Shown piece by piece: positions 1-7,910 of a stretch of DNA of 64,000 nucleotides (the stretch's first letter is position 1; each line of letters starts with the position of its first letter). Below the pieces are notes generated by a model, which made no database searches, was not told the DNA's origin, and saw only the letters and a list, made by a program, of their open reading frames with translations. Both the position numbers and the translations under genes were made by a program. Origin of the DNA: Leptotrichia buccalis C-1013-b (lineage in GTDB: Bacteria > Fusobacteriota > Fusobacteriia > Fusobacteriales > Leptotrichiaceae); contig NC_013192.1 in the NCBI RefSeq assembly GCF_000023905.1, forward strand, positions 682,001-746,000, read 5' to 3'.

Positions 1-245
1 ATTTGTTTATTCCACATCAGGCAAATATCAGAATAATTGAATCAATTGCAAAAAGATTTAAGCAACCATTGGATAAATTTTTTGTGAATTTGAATAAATA
101 TGGAAATACTTCGGCAGGTTCGATTCCAATAGCACTTGATGAAGCGATAAAAGAAGGAAAATTGAAAAAAGGCGATAAATTTGTTGCTACAGGATTTGGC
201 GGAGGATTGACTTACGGATCAATTTTGGTTGAAATATCTAAATAA
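1..245 (+). CDS. fabH: 3-oxoacyl-ACP synthase III (FabH), C-terminal end
   Basis: This is the last 81 codons of a gene that begins before the window; the reading frame is open from the first bases. The motif PHQANIRI holds the catalytic histidine of ketoacyl-ACP synthase III, and the later run KYGNTSAGS carries the catalytic asparagine. The tail [13 protein letters not shown] is the usual C-terminal strand of FabH. The enzyme condenses acetyl-CoA with malonyl-ACP to start fatty acid synthesis in the cytoplasm. The fabD gene 500 bases downstream supports the call. No start can be assigned here. Confidence 0.93.
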   Translation, partial: LFIPHQANIRIIESIAKRFKQPLDKFFVNLNKYGNTSAGSIPIALDEAIKEGKLKKGDKFVATGFGGGLTYGSILVEISK

Positions 246-323
246 TATAAGTTGTTTAGTATAATTTAAAATTTATAAAAATAAATTGAATAATAAAAAA
301 TATAAATGATAGGAGGAAATATT

Positions 324-689
324 ATGAACTCAAAAATATTTTGGGGATTAGTAATAGTTGTTTTAAGCTTGTTCAAATTTGTACCTGAGGAGATTATAAA
401 GTACATTGTTAATTATCAGGTAATAATTGTTCTTGTAGGTGTTTATTTCTTGGTTAAAAAGAAAAAACAAGGGTGGATATTTGTATGTGTAGGTTCTTAC
501 TTATATGTTACTCAGTATCTATGGGAAAATGTGTCATTATTTGTAATTCCGTTAATTCTAGGACTAGTTGTTGTAGGACTTGGAGTAAAGGAAATTTTGG
601 ATAAAAAACAGCTAACTAAATTTAGTGGAAAACCAAAAAATTCTTCAAAAGATGAGGAAGTTATTGAAGCAGAAGAAATAAAAAAATAA
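324..689 (+). CDS. small membrane protein, four-helix LiaF/DUF5668-like
   Basis: This encodes a 121-residue protein with about four hydrophobic segments packed into the first 95 residues and a charged cytoplasmic tail rich in Lys and Glu (ending EEVIEAEEIKK). The ATG at 324 is chosen because AGGAGGA lies at 311-317; the upstream in-frame ATG at 306 would place that ribosome site inside the gene. The layout recalls the transmembrane part of LiaF/LiaI-like envelope stress proteins, but this rests on hydropathy pattern only. It sits between fabH and fabD and is probably cotranscribed with them. The function is unknown. Confidence 0.7.
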   Translation: MNSKIFWGLVIVVLSLFKFVPEEIIKYIVNYQVIIVLVGVYFLVKKKKQGWIFVCVGSYLYVTQYLWENVSLFVIPLILGLVVVGLGVKEILDKKQLTKFSGKPKNSSKDEEVIEAEEIKK

Positions 690-758
690 TAAAAGATGAG
701 AAAAAATTAGAATTATTTAAATTTATTCAAAAATTTAAAAACAAGAGGAGATTAAAAA

Positions 759-1655
759 ATGTCAAAAATTGCTTTTGTATTTCCAGGACAAGGGACACAG
801 TATGCTGGAATGGGTAAAAAGTTATATGATGAAGTGGATGATGAAAATAAAAAAATAATTGACAAAATTTTTGAAAATAATGAAGATGTGAAAAAAGTTA
901 TTTTTGAAGGAACTGATGAAGAATTAAAAAATACAAAATATGCACAACCTGCAATTGCACTATTTTCTGTAATTTTAACTAAATTATTAAAAGAAAAAGG
1001 TATAAATGCTGATTTTGTGGCTGGGCACAGTTTAGGAGAATACAGTTCCTTATATGCTGCTGGAGTTTTAAATGAAATTGATACACTGAAATTGATTTCA
1101 AAAAGAGGGGAAATAATGAGCAGTGCCAATATTGATGGAGGAATGGCTGCGATATTAGGACTTAGTGCGGCAGATGTGGAAAGTATTTGTAATGAAATTG
1201 ATGGAGTAGTGGAAGCTGTAAATTATAATGAGCCGAAACAGACTGTTATCGCTGGAGAAAAAGAAGTAATTGCAAATAATCTTGCATTATTCAAGGAAAA
1301 AGGTGCAAGAAGAGCATTACCATTAGCAGTTTCAGGACCTTTTCATTCATCATTAATGAAACCTGTTGCCAAAATTCTAAAAAAAGAATTTGAAAACTAT
1401 ACTTGGAATAATCCAGAAACTCCAATTATTGCCAACACTACAGCAAATATTCTAAATTCTGCTGATGAAGTTCAAAATGAATTGTACAATCAGACATTTG
1501 GACCAGTAAAATGGGTTGACACAATAAATAAACTGGCTGAAAATGGAGTTACAAAGATTTATGAAATTGGACCTGGAAAAGTATTGGCAGGACTTATTAA
1601 AAAAATTAATAAGGAAATAGAAGTTATTAATATTGAAAATGTAGAAAGTCTATAA
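759..1655 (+). CDS. fabD: malonyl-CoA:ACP transacylase (FabD)
   Basis: FabD transfers malonyl from CoA to acyl carrier protein, supplying the extender unit of type II fatty acid synthesis. The 298 residues match the family length. The N-terminal FPGQGTQYAGMG, the nucleophile motif GHSLGEYSS (Ser91) and the later GPFHSSLM histidine motif are all present. Ribosome site AGAGGAG lies about 10 bases before the ATG. It follows fabH and a small membrane protein, and a good terminator follows 35 bases after the stop, so it closes this fatty acid transcription unit. Confidence 0.97.
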   Translation: MSKIAFVFPGQGTQYAGMGKKLYDEVDDENKKIIDKIFENNEDVKKVIFEGTDEELKNTKYAQPAIALFSVILTKLLKEKGINADFVAGHSLGEYSSLYAAGVLNEIDTLKLISKRGEIMSSANIDGGMAAILGLSAADVESICNEIDGVVEAVNYNEPKQTVIAGEKEVIANNLALFKEKGARRALPLAVSGPFHSSLMKPVAKILKKEFENYTWNNPETPIIANTTANILNSADEVQNELYNQTFGPVKWVDTINKLAENGVTKIYEIGPGKVLAGLIKKINKEIEVINIENVESL

Positions 1656-1690
1656 ATTTAAAAATTAAACAATTTAATTAAGTAATTTAA

Positions 1691-1738
1691 ATACACTGAG
1701 ACAGTTTGTAAAATCTGATTTTTCAGTGTATTTTTTTT
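1691..1738 (+). terminator. Rho-independent terminator after fabD
   Basis: A perfect 9-bp stem (ATACACTGA at 1691-1699 with TCAGTGTAT at 1723-1731) is followed directly by a run of eight T residues. It ends the fabH-fabD unit and insulates it from the pilus promoter downstream. Confidence 0.85.
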
Positions 1739-1749
1739 GTATTTCAAAA

Positions 1750-1866
1750 TATACTCGAACCCATTTAAAACCGAGTTATTGAAAATTATATAAATTTAGG
1801 GTTTGAGTAAAATAGTCATAGCTTTTGAGTTCGGCTTTAAAGCAGTTTTACTATAAAAGTTATAGT
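1750..1866. repeat. dispersed intergenic inverted-repeat element, copy A
   Basis: Arms ATACTCGAACCC (1751-1762) and GGGTTTGAGTA (1799-1809) can pair, and a second palindromic part around GCTTTAAAGC (1834-1843) follows. The minus strand of 1822-1855 matches 28 of 33 bases at 31014-31046 and about 24 of 29 bases at 28435-28463. The block GTTYGAGTAAWATAGTC (1801-1817) recurs at 28486-28502. This is therefore a dispersed, noncoding, hairpin-forming family. Origin and role are unknown. Confidence 0.6.
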
Positions 1867-1913
1867 TTATAAAACAATTATTTTATTTAATTTAAAAAAT
1901 TTTTAATTTTATA

Positions 1914-1942
1914 TTGACATTTATTTAAAAATATAGTATAAA
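1914..1942 (+). promoter_or_regulatory. sigma70-type promoter of the pilus operon
   Basis: TTGACA at 1914-1919 and TATAAA at 1937-1942 are separated by 17 bases, 36 bases before the pilin ATG. It is the only strong promoter seen ahead of the eight tightly packed pilus genes. Confidence 0.75.
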
Positions 1943-1978
1943 TAATTAATATAAAATTAATAAAAGAGGTGGTTAATT

Positions 1979-2428
1979 ATGGATAAGGTTGAAAAAAAAG
2001 AAAAAAGTAAAATTGAAAAAATGCAAAGAAGGGAGGAAAATAAGAAATTAAGGGAACGCGAAAAAGGGTTTACACTTGTGGAAGTTATTCTGGTGGTAGC
2101 GATTATTACAATAATATCAGCGATTGCTGTGCCGCAAGTTGGGAAATATTTGAATAAGGCTAATCGGAGTAAAGTTGTGGGAGCTGTTGCTGAACTTAAT
2201 AATACGACAACATCCTGGAGCATTGACCATAGTGGAGATGCACCTAAGAATCTTCAGGAAATTTTGACGGAGCAGGGGAATTTGAGTAAGCTTGGAATTG
2301 GACTTGATAGTAGTGGAAAATTTAAAATTGGGAATATTCAGGGAAATGTGATTTATCAGGAAGGAGAAATTTTTGCAAAAGTTGATGCAAATAGTAAGGC
2401 ATTTGCTGGGGAAGAGATTAGAAAATAA
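1979..2428 (+). CDS. type IV pilin / type II pseudopilin (major)
   Basis: This is a prepilin of 149 residues. The prepilin peptidase site is KG|FTLVEV at residues 29-36 with Glu at +5 of the mature chain, followed by a typical hydrophobic helix (ILVVAIITIISAIAVP). The mature protein of about 119 residues is small, like ComGC or GspG. The leader is 30 residues and almost entirely Lys/Glu/Arg, much longer than the usual 5-10. Ribosome site AGGTGG precedes the ATG at 1979. It is the first gene after the operon promoter and its TAA overlaps the next ATG by one base, so coupling with the peptidase gene is likely. Confidence 0.9.
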   Translation: MDKVEKKEKSKIEKMQRREENKKLREREKGFTLVEVILVVAIITIISAIAVPQVGKYLNKANRSKVVGAVAELNNTTTSWSIDHSGDAPKNLQEILTEQGNLSKLGIGLDSSGKFKIGNIQGNVIYQEGEIFAKVDANSKAFAGEEIRK

Positions 2429-2883
2429 TGAATATTATAATTGAAATAATAAAATGCTGTATTTTTGCGAGAATTGTATGGATTGATTTAAAAAGAAAAA
2501 TTATTCCAGAGAAATGCGTAATAATTTTGCTGATTATCGGATTGATTTTAGCATTGCAAAATCACGATTTAGAAAGATATTATTTGGGAATTTGTGCTTA
2601 TTCGATGCCGATGATTGTTCTTTATATTTTAGAAGATTATGTAAATAAAACTTTAATTGGTTTCGGGGATGTAAAGCTGATGATGGGGATTGGGGGACTT
2701 TTGAAATATACAGGGATGGAAAATGTTATGAATTTTTATATAATATTGTATTCTTTTTCTGGAATAGTCGCTTTTCTGTTTTTATTTTTAAAAAAATGGA
2801 AAAAATATGAATATATTCCATTTGCACCGTTTATTGTGATAAGCTATGTAATTTTTGAAATATTTTTTTATAAAGTTTTTTAA
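2428..2883 (+). CDS. compact prepilin peptidase (A24 family)
   Basis: This inner-membrane aspartyl protease cleaves prepilin leaders after glycine. At 151 residues it carries only the catalytic membrane domain: the first aspartate lies in WIDLKRKIIP and the second in the GFGDVKLMMG motif (GxGD). The usual N-terminal cytoplasmic domain with paired CxxC motifs and methyltransferase activity is absent, so mature pilins may not be N-methylated unless another enzyme does it. The start overlaps the pilin stop (TAATG). Its substrates are most likely the pilins encoded on both sides. Confidence 0.88.
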   Translation: MNIIIEIIKCCIFARIVWIDLKRKIIPEKCVIILLIIGLILALQNHDLERYYLGICAYSMPMIVLYILEDYVNKTLIGFGDVKLMMGIGGLLKYTGMENVMNFYIILYSFSGIVAFLFLFLKKWKKYEYIPFAPFIVISYVIFEIFFYKVF

Positions 2884-2898
2884 AAGTTTGGAGAAAAA

Positions 2899-3342
2899 AT
2901 GAGAAAAAATAGTGGGGAAACGTTAGTTGAAAGCTTGATTTCAATGTTTTTTGTAACAGTTGCCATTGTACCAATTTCAAATTTATTTTTGAAGACATTT
3001 AGGACAGATGTGAGAGTGGATGATTTGAATGTGAGAAGTGTGAATATTGAAAATATGATTGAAATATTGAAGGCAAAAAAATATAATGAAATCTTGAATT
3101 TTATTGGGAAACATGAAATTTTAAAAGTTGAGGATTTTTATAATAAATTTTCAGTTGAAAAAAATTATCAGATTTTAAAAAAGTTGGAACAAAGACAGGA
3201 CAAAAAGGGGAAACTAGAAAATGATAAGGTAAATATTGAAATAAAAAGGACGGAGGGATATTTTGTAAATGAATTGGGAGCGAAGGAATATATTTTTGAA
3301 ATAAATGTTGATAAAATTAAGGATTATTATTTTCCAGATTAA
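2899..3342 (+). CDS. minor pseudopilin (PilV/GspI-like)
   Basis: A 147-residue prepilin-like protein. The short leader MRKNSG is followed by ETLVESLISMFFVTVAIVP, giving a G|E cleavage site and the conserved Glu at mature position 5. The rest is a charged, predicted soluble domain with no recognised motif. A ribosome site (GGAGAAAA) lies just before the ATG, and it starts 16 bases after the peptidase gene. Minor pilins of this type prime assembly of the pilus or pseudopilus; the exact subtype cannot be told from sequence alone. Confidence 0.8.
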   Translation: MRKNSGETLVESLISMFFVTVAIVPISNLFLKTFRTDVRVDDLNVRSVNIENMIEILKAKKYNEILNFIGKHEILKVEDFYNKFSVEKNYQILKKLEQRQDKKGKLENDKVNIEIKRTEGYFVNELGAKEYIFEINVDKIKDYYFPD

Positions 3343-3443
3343 TAGTTTTCATTTGAATTTTATAAAATAAAGAAAAATGATTATTGATAAAAAATAAAAT
3401 AAGATTTAAGTTGTATTGAAAAAATTTAATTTTTAGGAGAAAA

Positions 3444-3917
3444 ATGTTTGAAAAGAAAAAAAATAAAAAATCTGGATATTTGCTTGTTGAAATATTAATA
3501 AGCCTATTTATTTTTTCCGTTCTTGTACTTGTAGTTTCAGTTTTTTTAAAGCGTGTAGTTTTAATTGAAAAAGCGAAGAAAAATAATCAGAAAATGTATG
3601 AAAATATGTATTTTTCAATGGATAAAATTATTATGGATATAAAAAACAGAGATATTCAAGACTTTTTATATGAAAATGAAAGTAATAATATTTTTATCAA
3701 GGAAAATAAAATTATTTTTAAATTGAACGATATTTTTTATAAAATTGAATCTGCTAATGGCAAACTTTATATTTCTGATGCTGAAAATATAGGAAAATTT
3801 GGAAGCAGAGTGGAAATAGGGAAATTTAGGGAAATAAAATTTGAAAAGATAGGCAGTTTGCTAGTAATTACGCTGAATGGGGAAAAAAGTGAAAGTATAA
3901 GAGTTGTGAGAATTTAA
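3444..3917 (+). CDS. minor pseudopilin (PilW/GspJ-like)
   Basis: A 157-residue prepilin-like protein: Lys-rich leader, cleavage at SG|YLLVEIL (Glu at +5), then a hydrophobic helix of about 20 residues and a soluble C-terminal domain (residues about 45-157). AGGAGAAAA sits just upstream of the ATG. About 100 AT-rich bases separate it from the preceding minor pilin. The position fits the GspH/I/J set of type II secretion or the PilV/W/X set of type IV pili, but the subtype is an inference. Confidence 0.78.
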   Translation: MFEKKKNKKSGYLLVEILISLFIFSVLVLVVSVFLKRVVLIEKAKKNNQKMYENMYFSMDKIIMDIKNRDIQDFLYENESNNIFIKENKIIFKLNDIFYKIESANGKLYISDAENIGKFGSRVEIGKFREIKFEKIGSLLVITLNGEKSESIRVVRI

Positions 3918-3952
3918 TTTTTGAGGTTTTAGATAATGGGGAATAGATATTT

Positions 3953-4513
3953 ATGAAAAGGGGAAATGTAAATAAGGAAAATAAAAATACGGGGGCGAGT
4001 TTGGTTTATGTAATGGTTATTTTATCAATAATTTCGGCATTTTCAATTAATTTTGTGTATTATGTTCATCAGAAAAAGGAAATGGTGTTTTTGAAAAACC
4101 AGAAAGAGAATAAATTTGAAAAAAAGTTTTTAATTCAGAAAGAAAATCAGAATGTGAAAAAAATTATGGATAATGGGATTTATTTTAATGAAAATCTGGT
4201 TACATTAGAGAAAAAGGAGCAGTATTTTGATAGCAGATTGGAAAATGATGGACAGGAAATTAAAATGGAAAAGTTGATTTTTTTGAAGAAAGATAGTGAA
4301 AGTATTGGAAATTATATGGTTAAGTCAATAAAAGATAGCAATGAAAATGAATATTTTTTACCGCTTGAAGAAAATAAGGTTTATGGGGAGTTAAAAGTTG
4401 TTTTTGCAAGGAAAATTTTAGATAAGGAAATTTTGTTTCAGGAAAAAATTGAGTTTAGGAGAATAAATCCAATGGAAGTTGAGATGAAAGTTTTGGAATC
4501 GCAATTTTTATAG
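3953..4513 (+). CDS. minor pseudopilin lacking Glu+5 (GspK/PilX-like)
   Basis: A 186-residue protein with a pilin-like start: polar leader, then NTG|ASLVYVMVILSIISAF. Mature position 5 is Tyr instead of the usual Glu. In type II systems GspK is the tip pseudopilin that lacks this Glu, so this gene may supply the tip subunit. The C-terminal 140 residues are charged and match nothing I recognise. It is third in the minor pilin series and the next gene begins about 20 bases downstream. Confidence 0.7.
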   Translation: MKRGNVNKENKNTGASLVYVMVILSIISAFSINFVYYVHQKKEMVFLKNQKENKFEKKFLIQKENQNVKKIMDNGIYFNENLVTLEKKEQYFDSRLENDGQEIKMEKLIFLKKDSESIGNYMVKSIKDSNENEYFLPLEENKVYGELKVVFARKILDKEILFQEKIEFRRINPMEVEMKVLESQFL

Positions 4514-4535
4514 ATAAAATAATAAAGGGGGAGTG

Positions 4536-5936
4536 ATGGAAGAGAAAATAAAAATATATGTGCGAAGTAAAAATAAGATTTATATTTTTTTTAAAGATGA
4601 AATATATTTTTTTGAAAATCAGGAGCTGGAATCAGTTCTGGAAAGTTTTGTTGAAGAAAATAATATTGAAAAAAATACAAAAATAGCGGTAATTTTACAT
4701 TTTTCATATTTTTGGTTTAATGATTTTAAGGATTTTGATAAAACAGATGAAAATTTTGAAAAAGAATCTAAAAAAACAAAAAATATTTCAGAAATTTTAA
4801 AGAAAAAAATTAATTTTGTGAATAAAAAAATGATTATAAATCATTTGGAAAATAAATTTTTGGATATTGAAATGGATAAAAGAGAAATTTTAAAATTAAA
4901 AAAGTATGCAAAAAAATATTCGCTTTTACTTACTGAAATAAAGATAGATTTTGATGCGGTTTATAATTATTTTAAGGATGGAAATTTTGAAATTAGTCAA
5001 AATAAGGAAATTGAATTTGAAAATAAAAATGAACTTTTGGAAAATAAGAATGGGAATTTTCAAGAAGAAATAGAAATTGTCGAAGAAGTGCAGGAAATTG
5101 GAGCTGTAAAATATAATAATGTAAATCGTAATTTTGGGGAAATTGAAGAGATTGATATAAATGAAGAATTAGGAAATAGTGAGAATTTTGGAATAGAAAA
5201 TGATATAAATATTCTTAGAAAAAGTAGGACTGAAATTTTACAGCTGGGAGAAGAAAGTAGTATCAGGATTTTGATTGAAGATGAGAAAATATCGGAAATT
5301 GAAAAAATTGATTTGAAAATTGAAGATGTAGATGATATTGAAAATTTTGATTTTGGAGAGATGATTGTAGTTGGAGACAGTGAAAATGATATAAAAACGG
5401 TATTTGCGGGTATGGAACTTTCAGATAATCCTAATTTTATAAAGCAGAATGCTGTTTTTGATAAGGAAAGCTTAAAAAACATAAAAATTTCTGATGTTGT
5501 TATTGCAGGTATTGTCGCAACTGGATATTTTCTTGGATATAACTCAATTCCAATGGAGAAGAAAACGTTGGAAAATGAAATAATTCAGAAGGAAATAAAA
5601 ACATTGGAAAAAGATTATTTAAAGAAAAAGGGTGAAGAAATCCCAGATTATTCCAAAGAGCTTGCAGTACTTCGTGAAATTGATATGGCGATGAAAAGGC
5701 GTGAATATTACTCGTTTATAAAATTTTTAGTTGAAAATAGTAAAAATGGAATTGATTATACGAAAATTAATTACGAAAATGCAAAATGGGTTGTTCAAGG
5801 GGAAATGGAAAATTTTAATAATTTTGAAAAGTTTGAGAATAATATCTTGAGAAAATATTCTAATTCGGAACTGGGATATTTGAAGGATAATGATACGGCA
5901 ACACTTTTTGAATATAATATTTTGGAGGGAAAATAG
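4536..5936 (+). CDS. GspL / PilM-PilN-like assembly protein
   Basis: A protein of about 466 residues with a long N-terminal cytoplasmic part, an acidic stretch (about residues 150-300, rich in Glu/Asn/Ile), one transmembrane helix (about 317-335, VVIAGIVATGYFLGY), a short coiled coil and a C-terminal domain of about 110 residues. This order (cytoplasmic region, helix, periplasmic ferredoxin-like domain) is that of GspL or a PilM-PilN fusion. I see no clear actin-like ATP motif, so the call rests on architecture and position before a PilO-like gene. GGGGGAG precedes ATG 4536; an in-frame GTG lies at 4533. Confidence 0.6.
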   Translation: MEEKIKIYVRSKNKIYIFFKDEIYFFENQELESVLESFVEENNIEKNTKIAVILHFSYFWFNDFKDFDKTDENFEKESKKTKNISEILKKKINFVNKKMIINHLENKFLDIEMDKREILKLKKYAKKYSLLLTEIKIDFDAVYNYFKDGNFEISQNKEIEFENKNELLENKNGNFQEEIEIVEEVQEIGAVKYNNVNRNFGEIEEIDINEELGNSENFGIENDINILRKSRTEILQLGEESSIRILIEDEKISEIEKIDLKIEDVDDIENFDFGEMIVVGDSENDIKTVFAGMELSDNPNFIKQNAVFDKESLKNIKISDVVIAGIVATGYFLGYNSIPMEKKTLENEIIQKEIKTLEKDYLKKKGEEIPDYSKELAVLREIDMAMKRREYYSFIKFLVENSKNGIDYTKINYENAKWVVQGEMENFNNFEKFENNILRKYSNSELGYLKDNDTATLFEYNILEGK

Positions 5937-5960
5937 TTTAAGCAGTTAGGATAAGGAAAA

Positions 5961-6509
5961 ATGATTAAATTAAATTTGAAGTTATTAATTTTTACAGTCG
6001 GAATTGTACTGGCGTTGGTAAATATTAATAAGAAATATGGAAAATACAAGGAAGTTTTAAATAATAGGAAAATTTTGATTGAAAATAAAAGAAATTTGGA
6101 AAGTAAAATTGTGAATGTAGTAGAACAAAAAAATTTAGAACGTAGAAGGATTATGAATGAATATAATCAGATAACGGCTCTTACGAAAAAATTATCATTT
6201 TTATCAATGAAAAGCGAATCCGAATTTAAAAAGATAATTTATGTTTTTTCACACGACAGCGGACTAAAAATGAAGGAAATCTCAAAATCGGAAAATATCT
6301 GGGAGAGAAACGGCTACAGACTTAAATATATTCATTTTACAATGTACGGAAGCCTGAATGATTTTGGAAAATTTATATATTTTGTGAATAAAAGTAAAAG
6401 ATATATTGACACTTCTAAAATGTTTATGGAGCTGACGAGTGATGGGTTTAAAATTTCATTAGGATTTATAGAAAAAATTGAGGATAAAAAAATTAAGGTG
6501 GAAATTTAG
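5961..6509 (+). CDS. PilO/GspM-like inner-membrane assembly protein
   Basis: A 182-residue protein with an N-terminal transmembrane helix (about residues 5-22), a coiled-coil segment (about 25-75, rich in Lys/Asn/Glu) and a C-terminal alpha-beta domain. This is the standard PilO/GspM plan. In type IV pili PilN and PilO form the inner-membrane alignment complex that links the motor to the secretin. The gene sits exactly where PilO is expected, between the PilM/N-like gene and the secretin gene. Sequence similarity is too weak for more than a structural assignment. Confidence 0.6.
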   Translation: MIKLNLKLLIFTVGIVLALVNINKKYGKYKEVLNNRKILIENKRNLESKIVNVVEQKNLERRRIMNEYNQITALTKKLSFLSMKSESEFKKIIYVFSHDSGLKMKEISKSENIWERNGYRLKYIHFTMYGSLNDFGKFIYFVNKSKRYIDTSKMFMELTSDGFKISLGFIEKIEDKKIKVEI

Positions 6510-6536
6510 CTAGTATAATAACTGAAGGGGGGATTT

Positions 6537-7739
6537 ATGGAAAGGAAAAGAAAAAATTTTAAATTGTTTACGGTTTTATTTCTGATTTTTTATATTGTTG
6601 GAAATAATAGTTTTGGAGCTAAAACATCTGATTATGTGAATAAAATCGATGTGGAAAATGCAAAGAAAATATTTATTTATGAAGTTCCAAAAAAGGTTCA
6701 GACAGAAAAGAAGGAAAACAGTAATAAAAGTTCAAATAATAATCAGAATAATAAAAATTCAAATAAAAATAAAAATTCAGCAAATGTATCAAAAAATAAT
6801 GAAAGTACAAGTAACAACAATAAAAATCAAGTACAGAATCAGGTTCAGCCTGTTAAGGAAAAGAAAAGAACTGGAGAAATTGATTTGGAATACAGAAATG
6901 TGAAAGATATTACAGAAAAATTGAATGGTTTTTTTGGATTTGAAGTGATTGGAATTGATAATAAAATTATTTTTAATGGAGATGAAAGTAAAATTGAGGA
7001 AATGAGAAGGATTATAAAGTCGCTGGATAAGGAAAAGGAACAAGTTATAATAAAGGGAACTATAATTGATACAAGCTCAAATCTGTTTGAGCGGCTTGGA
7101 ATTGACTGGAGCATAAATAGTGATAATGCGAATGCGACTAAAGATAATCTAGTGGCAAAATTTTTGAATGGAGAAGTTTCAATTGCGTCTATTTTTTCAA
7201 AAGGAGGGAGATTTTTAGGAATAGATTTTAATTTATTGAAGGAAAATGGAGATATACGTATAGAAGCAATGCCGACACTTATGATTATGGAAAATGAAGA
7301 AGGTGAATTAAAAGTTACAGAAGAAGTTTTGGTTGGAGAAAAGAAGACTACGAAAAAAGATACTGAATATGTAGAGCCAATTTTTTCTGAAGCAGGAATA
7401 GTCTTTAAAATTAATCCTGAAATTAGAAAAATTAACGGTATAAAGAAAATTTTACTAAAAATAGATACAGAAATAAGCAATTTTAAGCTGACATCGAGCT
7501 ACAATGCATCTTCTGGGGCAAAACAGAAAAATCAGACTAAAACGACAATAACGTTAAATAATGGCGGCTCGACGTTTATTGGAGGATTAAAGCAGGATGT
7601 GAGCAAGGAAACGATAAGAAGAGTGCCAGTATTATCAAAAATTCCAATAGTTGGTCCGCTTTTTAAATATAGAAGGACTAATAGAGAATTGCGGGATATT
7701 TATATTGAAATTGAAGCTGTTATTCAGGAGAAACTTTAA
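6537..7739 (+). CDS. short secretin (PilQ/GspD family)
   Basis: This is an outer-membrane channel subunit of 400 residues. There is a signal peptide (about 1-27), an Asn/Lys low-complexity linker (about 60-105), one small N domain (about 110-165), and then the secretin core. The C-terminal signature VPVLSKIPIVGPLFKYR, preceded by TTITLNNGGSTFIGGL, is diagnostic. Most PilQ or GspD proteins exceed 600 residues and carry several N domains or AMIN domains; this one keeps only one. GGGGGGA precedes the ATG. It is last in the contiguous pilus operon. Confidence 0.88.
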   Translation: MERKRKNFKLFTVLFLIFYIVGNNSFGAKTSDYVNKIDVENAKKIFIYEVPKKVQTEKKENSNKSSNNNQNNKNSNKNKNSANVSKNNESTSNNNKNQVQNQVQPVKEKKRTGEIDLEYRNVKDITEKLNGFFGFEVIGIDNKIIFNGDESKIEEMRRIIKSLDKEKEQVIIKGTIIDTSSNLFERLGIDWSINSDNANATKDNLVAKFLNGEVSIASIFSKGGRFLGIDFNLLKENGDIRIEAMPTLMIMENEEGELKVTEEVLVGEKKTTKKDTEYVEPIFSEAGIVFKINPEIRKINGIKKILLKIDTEISNFKLTSSYNASSGAKQKNQTKTTITLNNGGSTFIGGLKQDVSKETIRRVPVLSKIPIVGPLFKYRRTNRELRDIYIEIEAVIQEKL

Positions 7740-7910
7740 TAAAAAAAATCACTTTGATTTTAGAAAAATTCAAGCATAATTCAAATGAAAAATTTTACAA
7801 ATTATAGTGGAAATTTTAAAAATATGTAGTATAATATTAAATAAAGGCTAAATTAAAAAATATAATTTAAAATTGTAAATTAATGAATTTGGATTAAGGA
7901 AAGGAAAAAG

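Noticed and set aside
5060-5482. Minus-strand ORF inside the GspL-like gene
   Set aside because: Low-complexity Ser/Ile/Phe translation complementary to a real acidic coding region, without a ribosome site.
6845-7480. 211-codon minus-strand ORF inside the secretin gene
   Set aside because: Shadow of a conserved secretin core; composition (Ser/Phe/Ile) is typical of antisense frames in AT-rich genomes.
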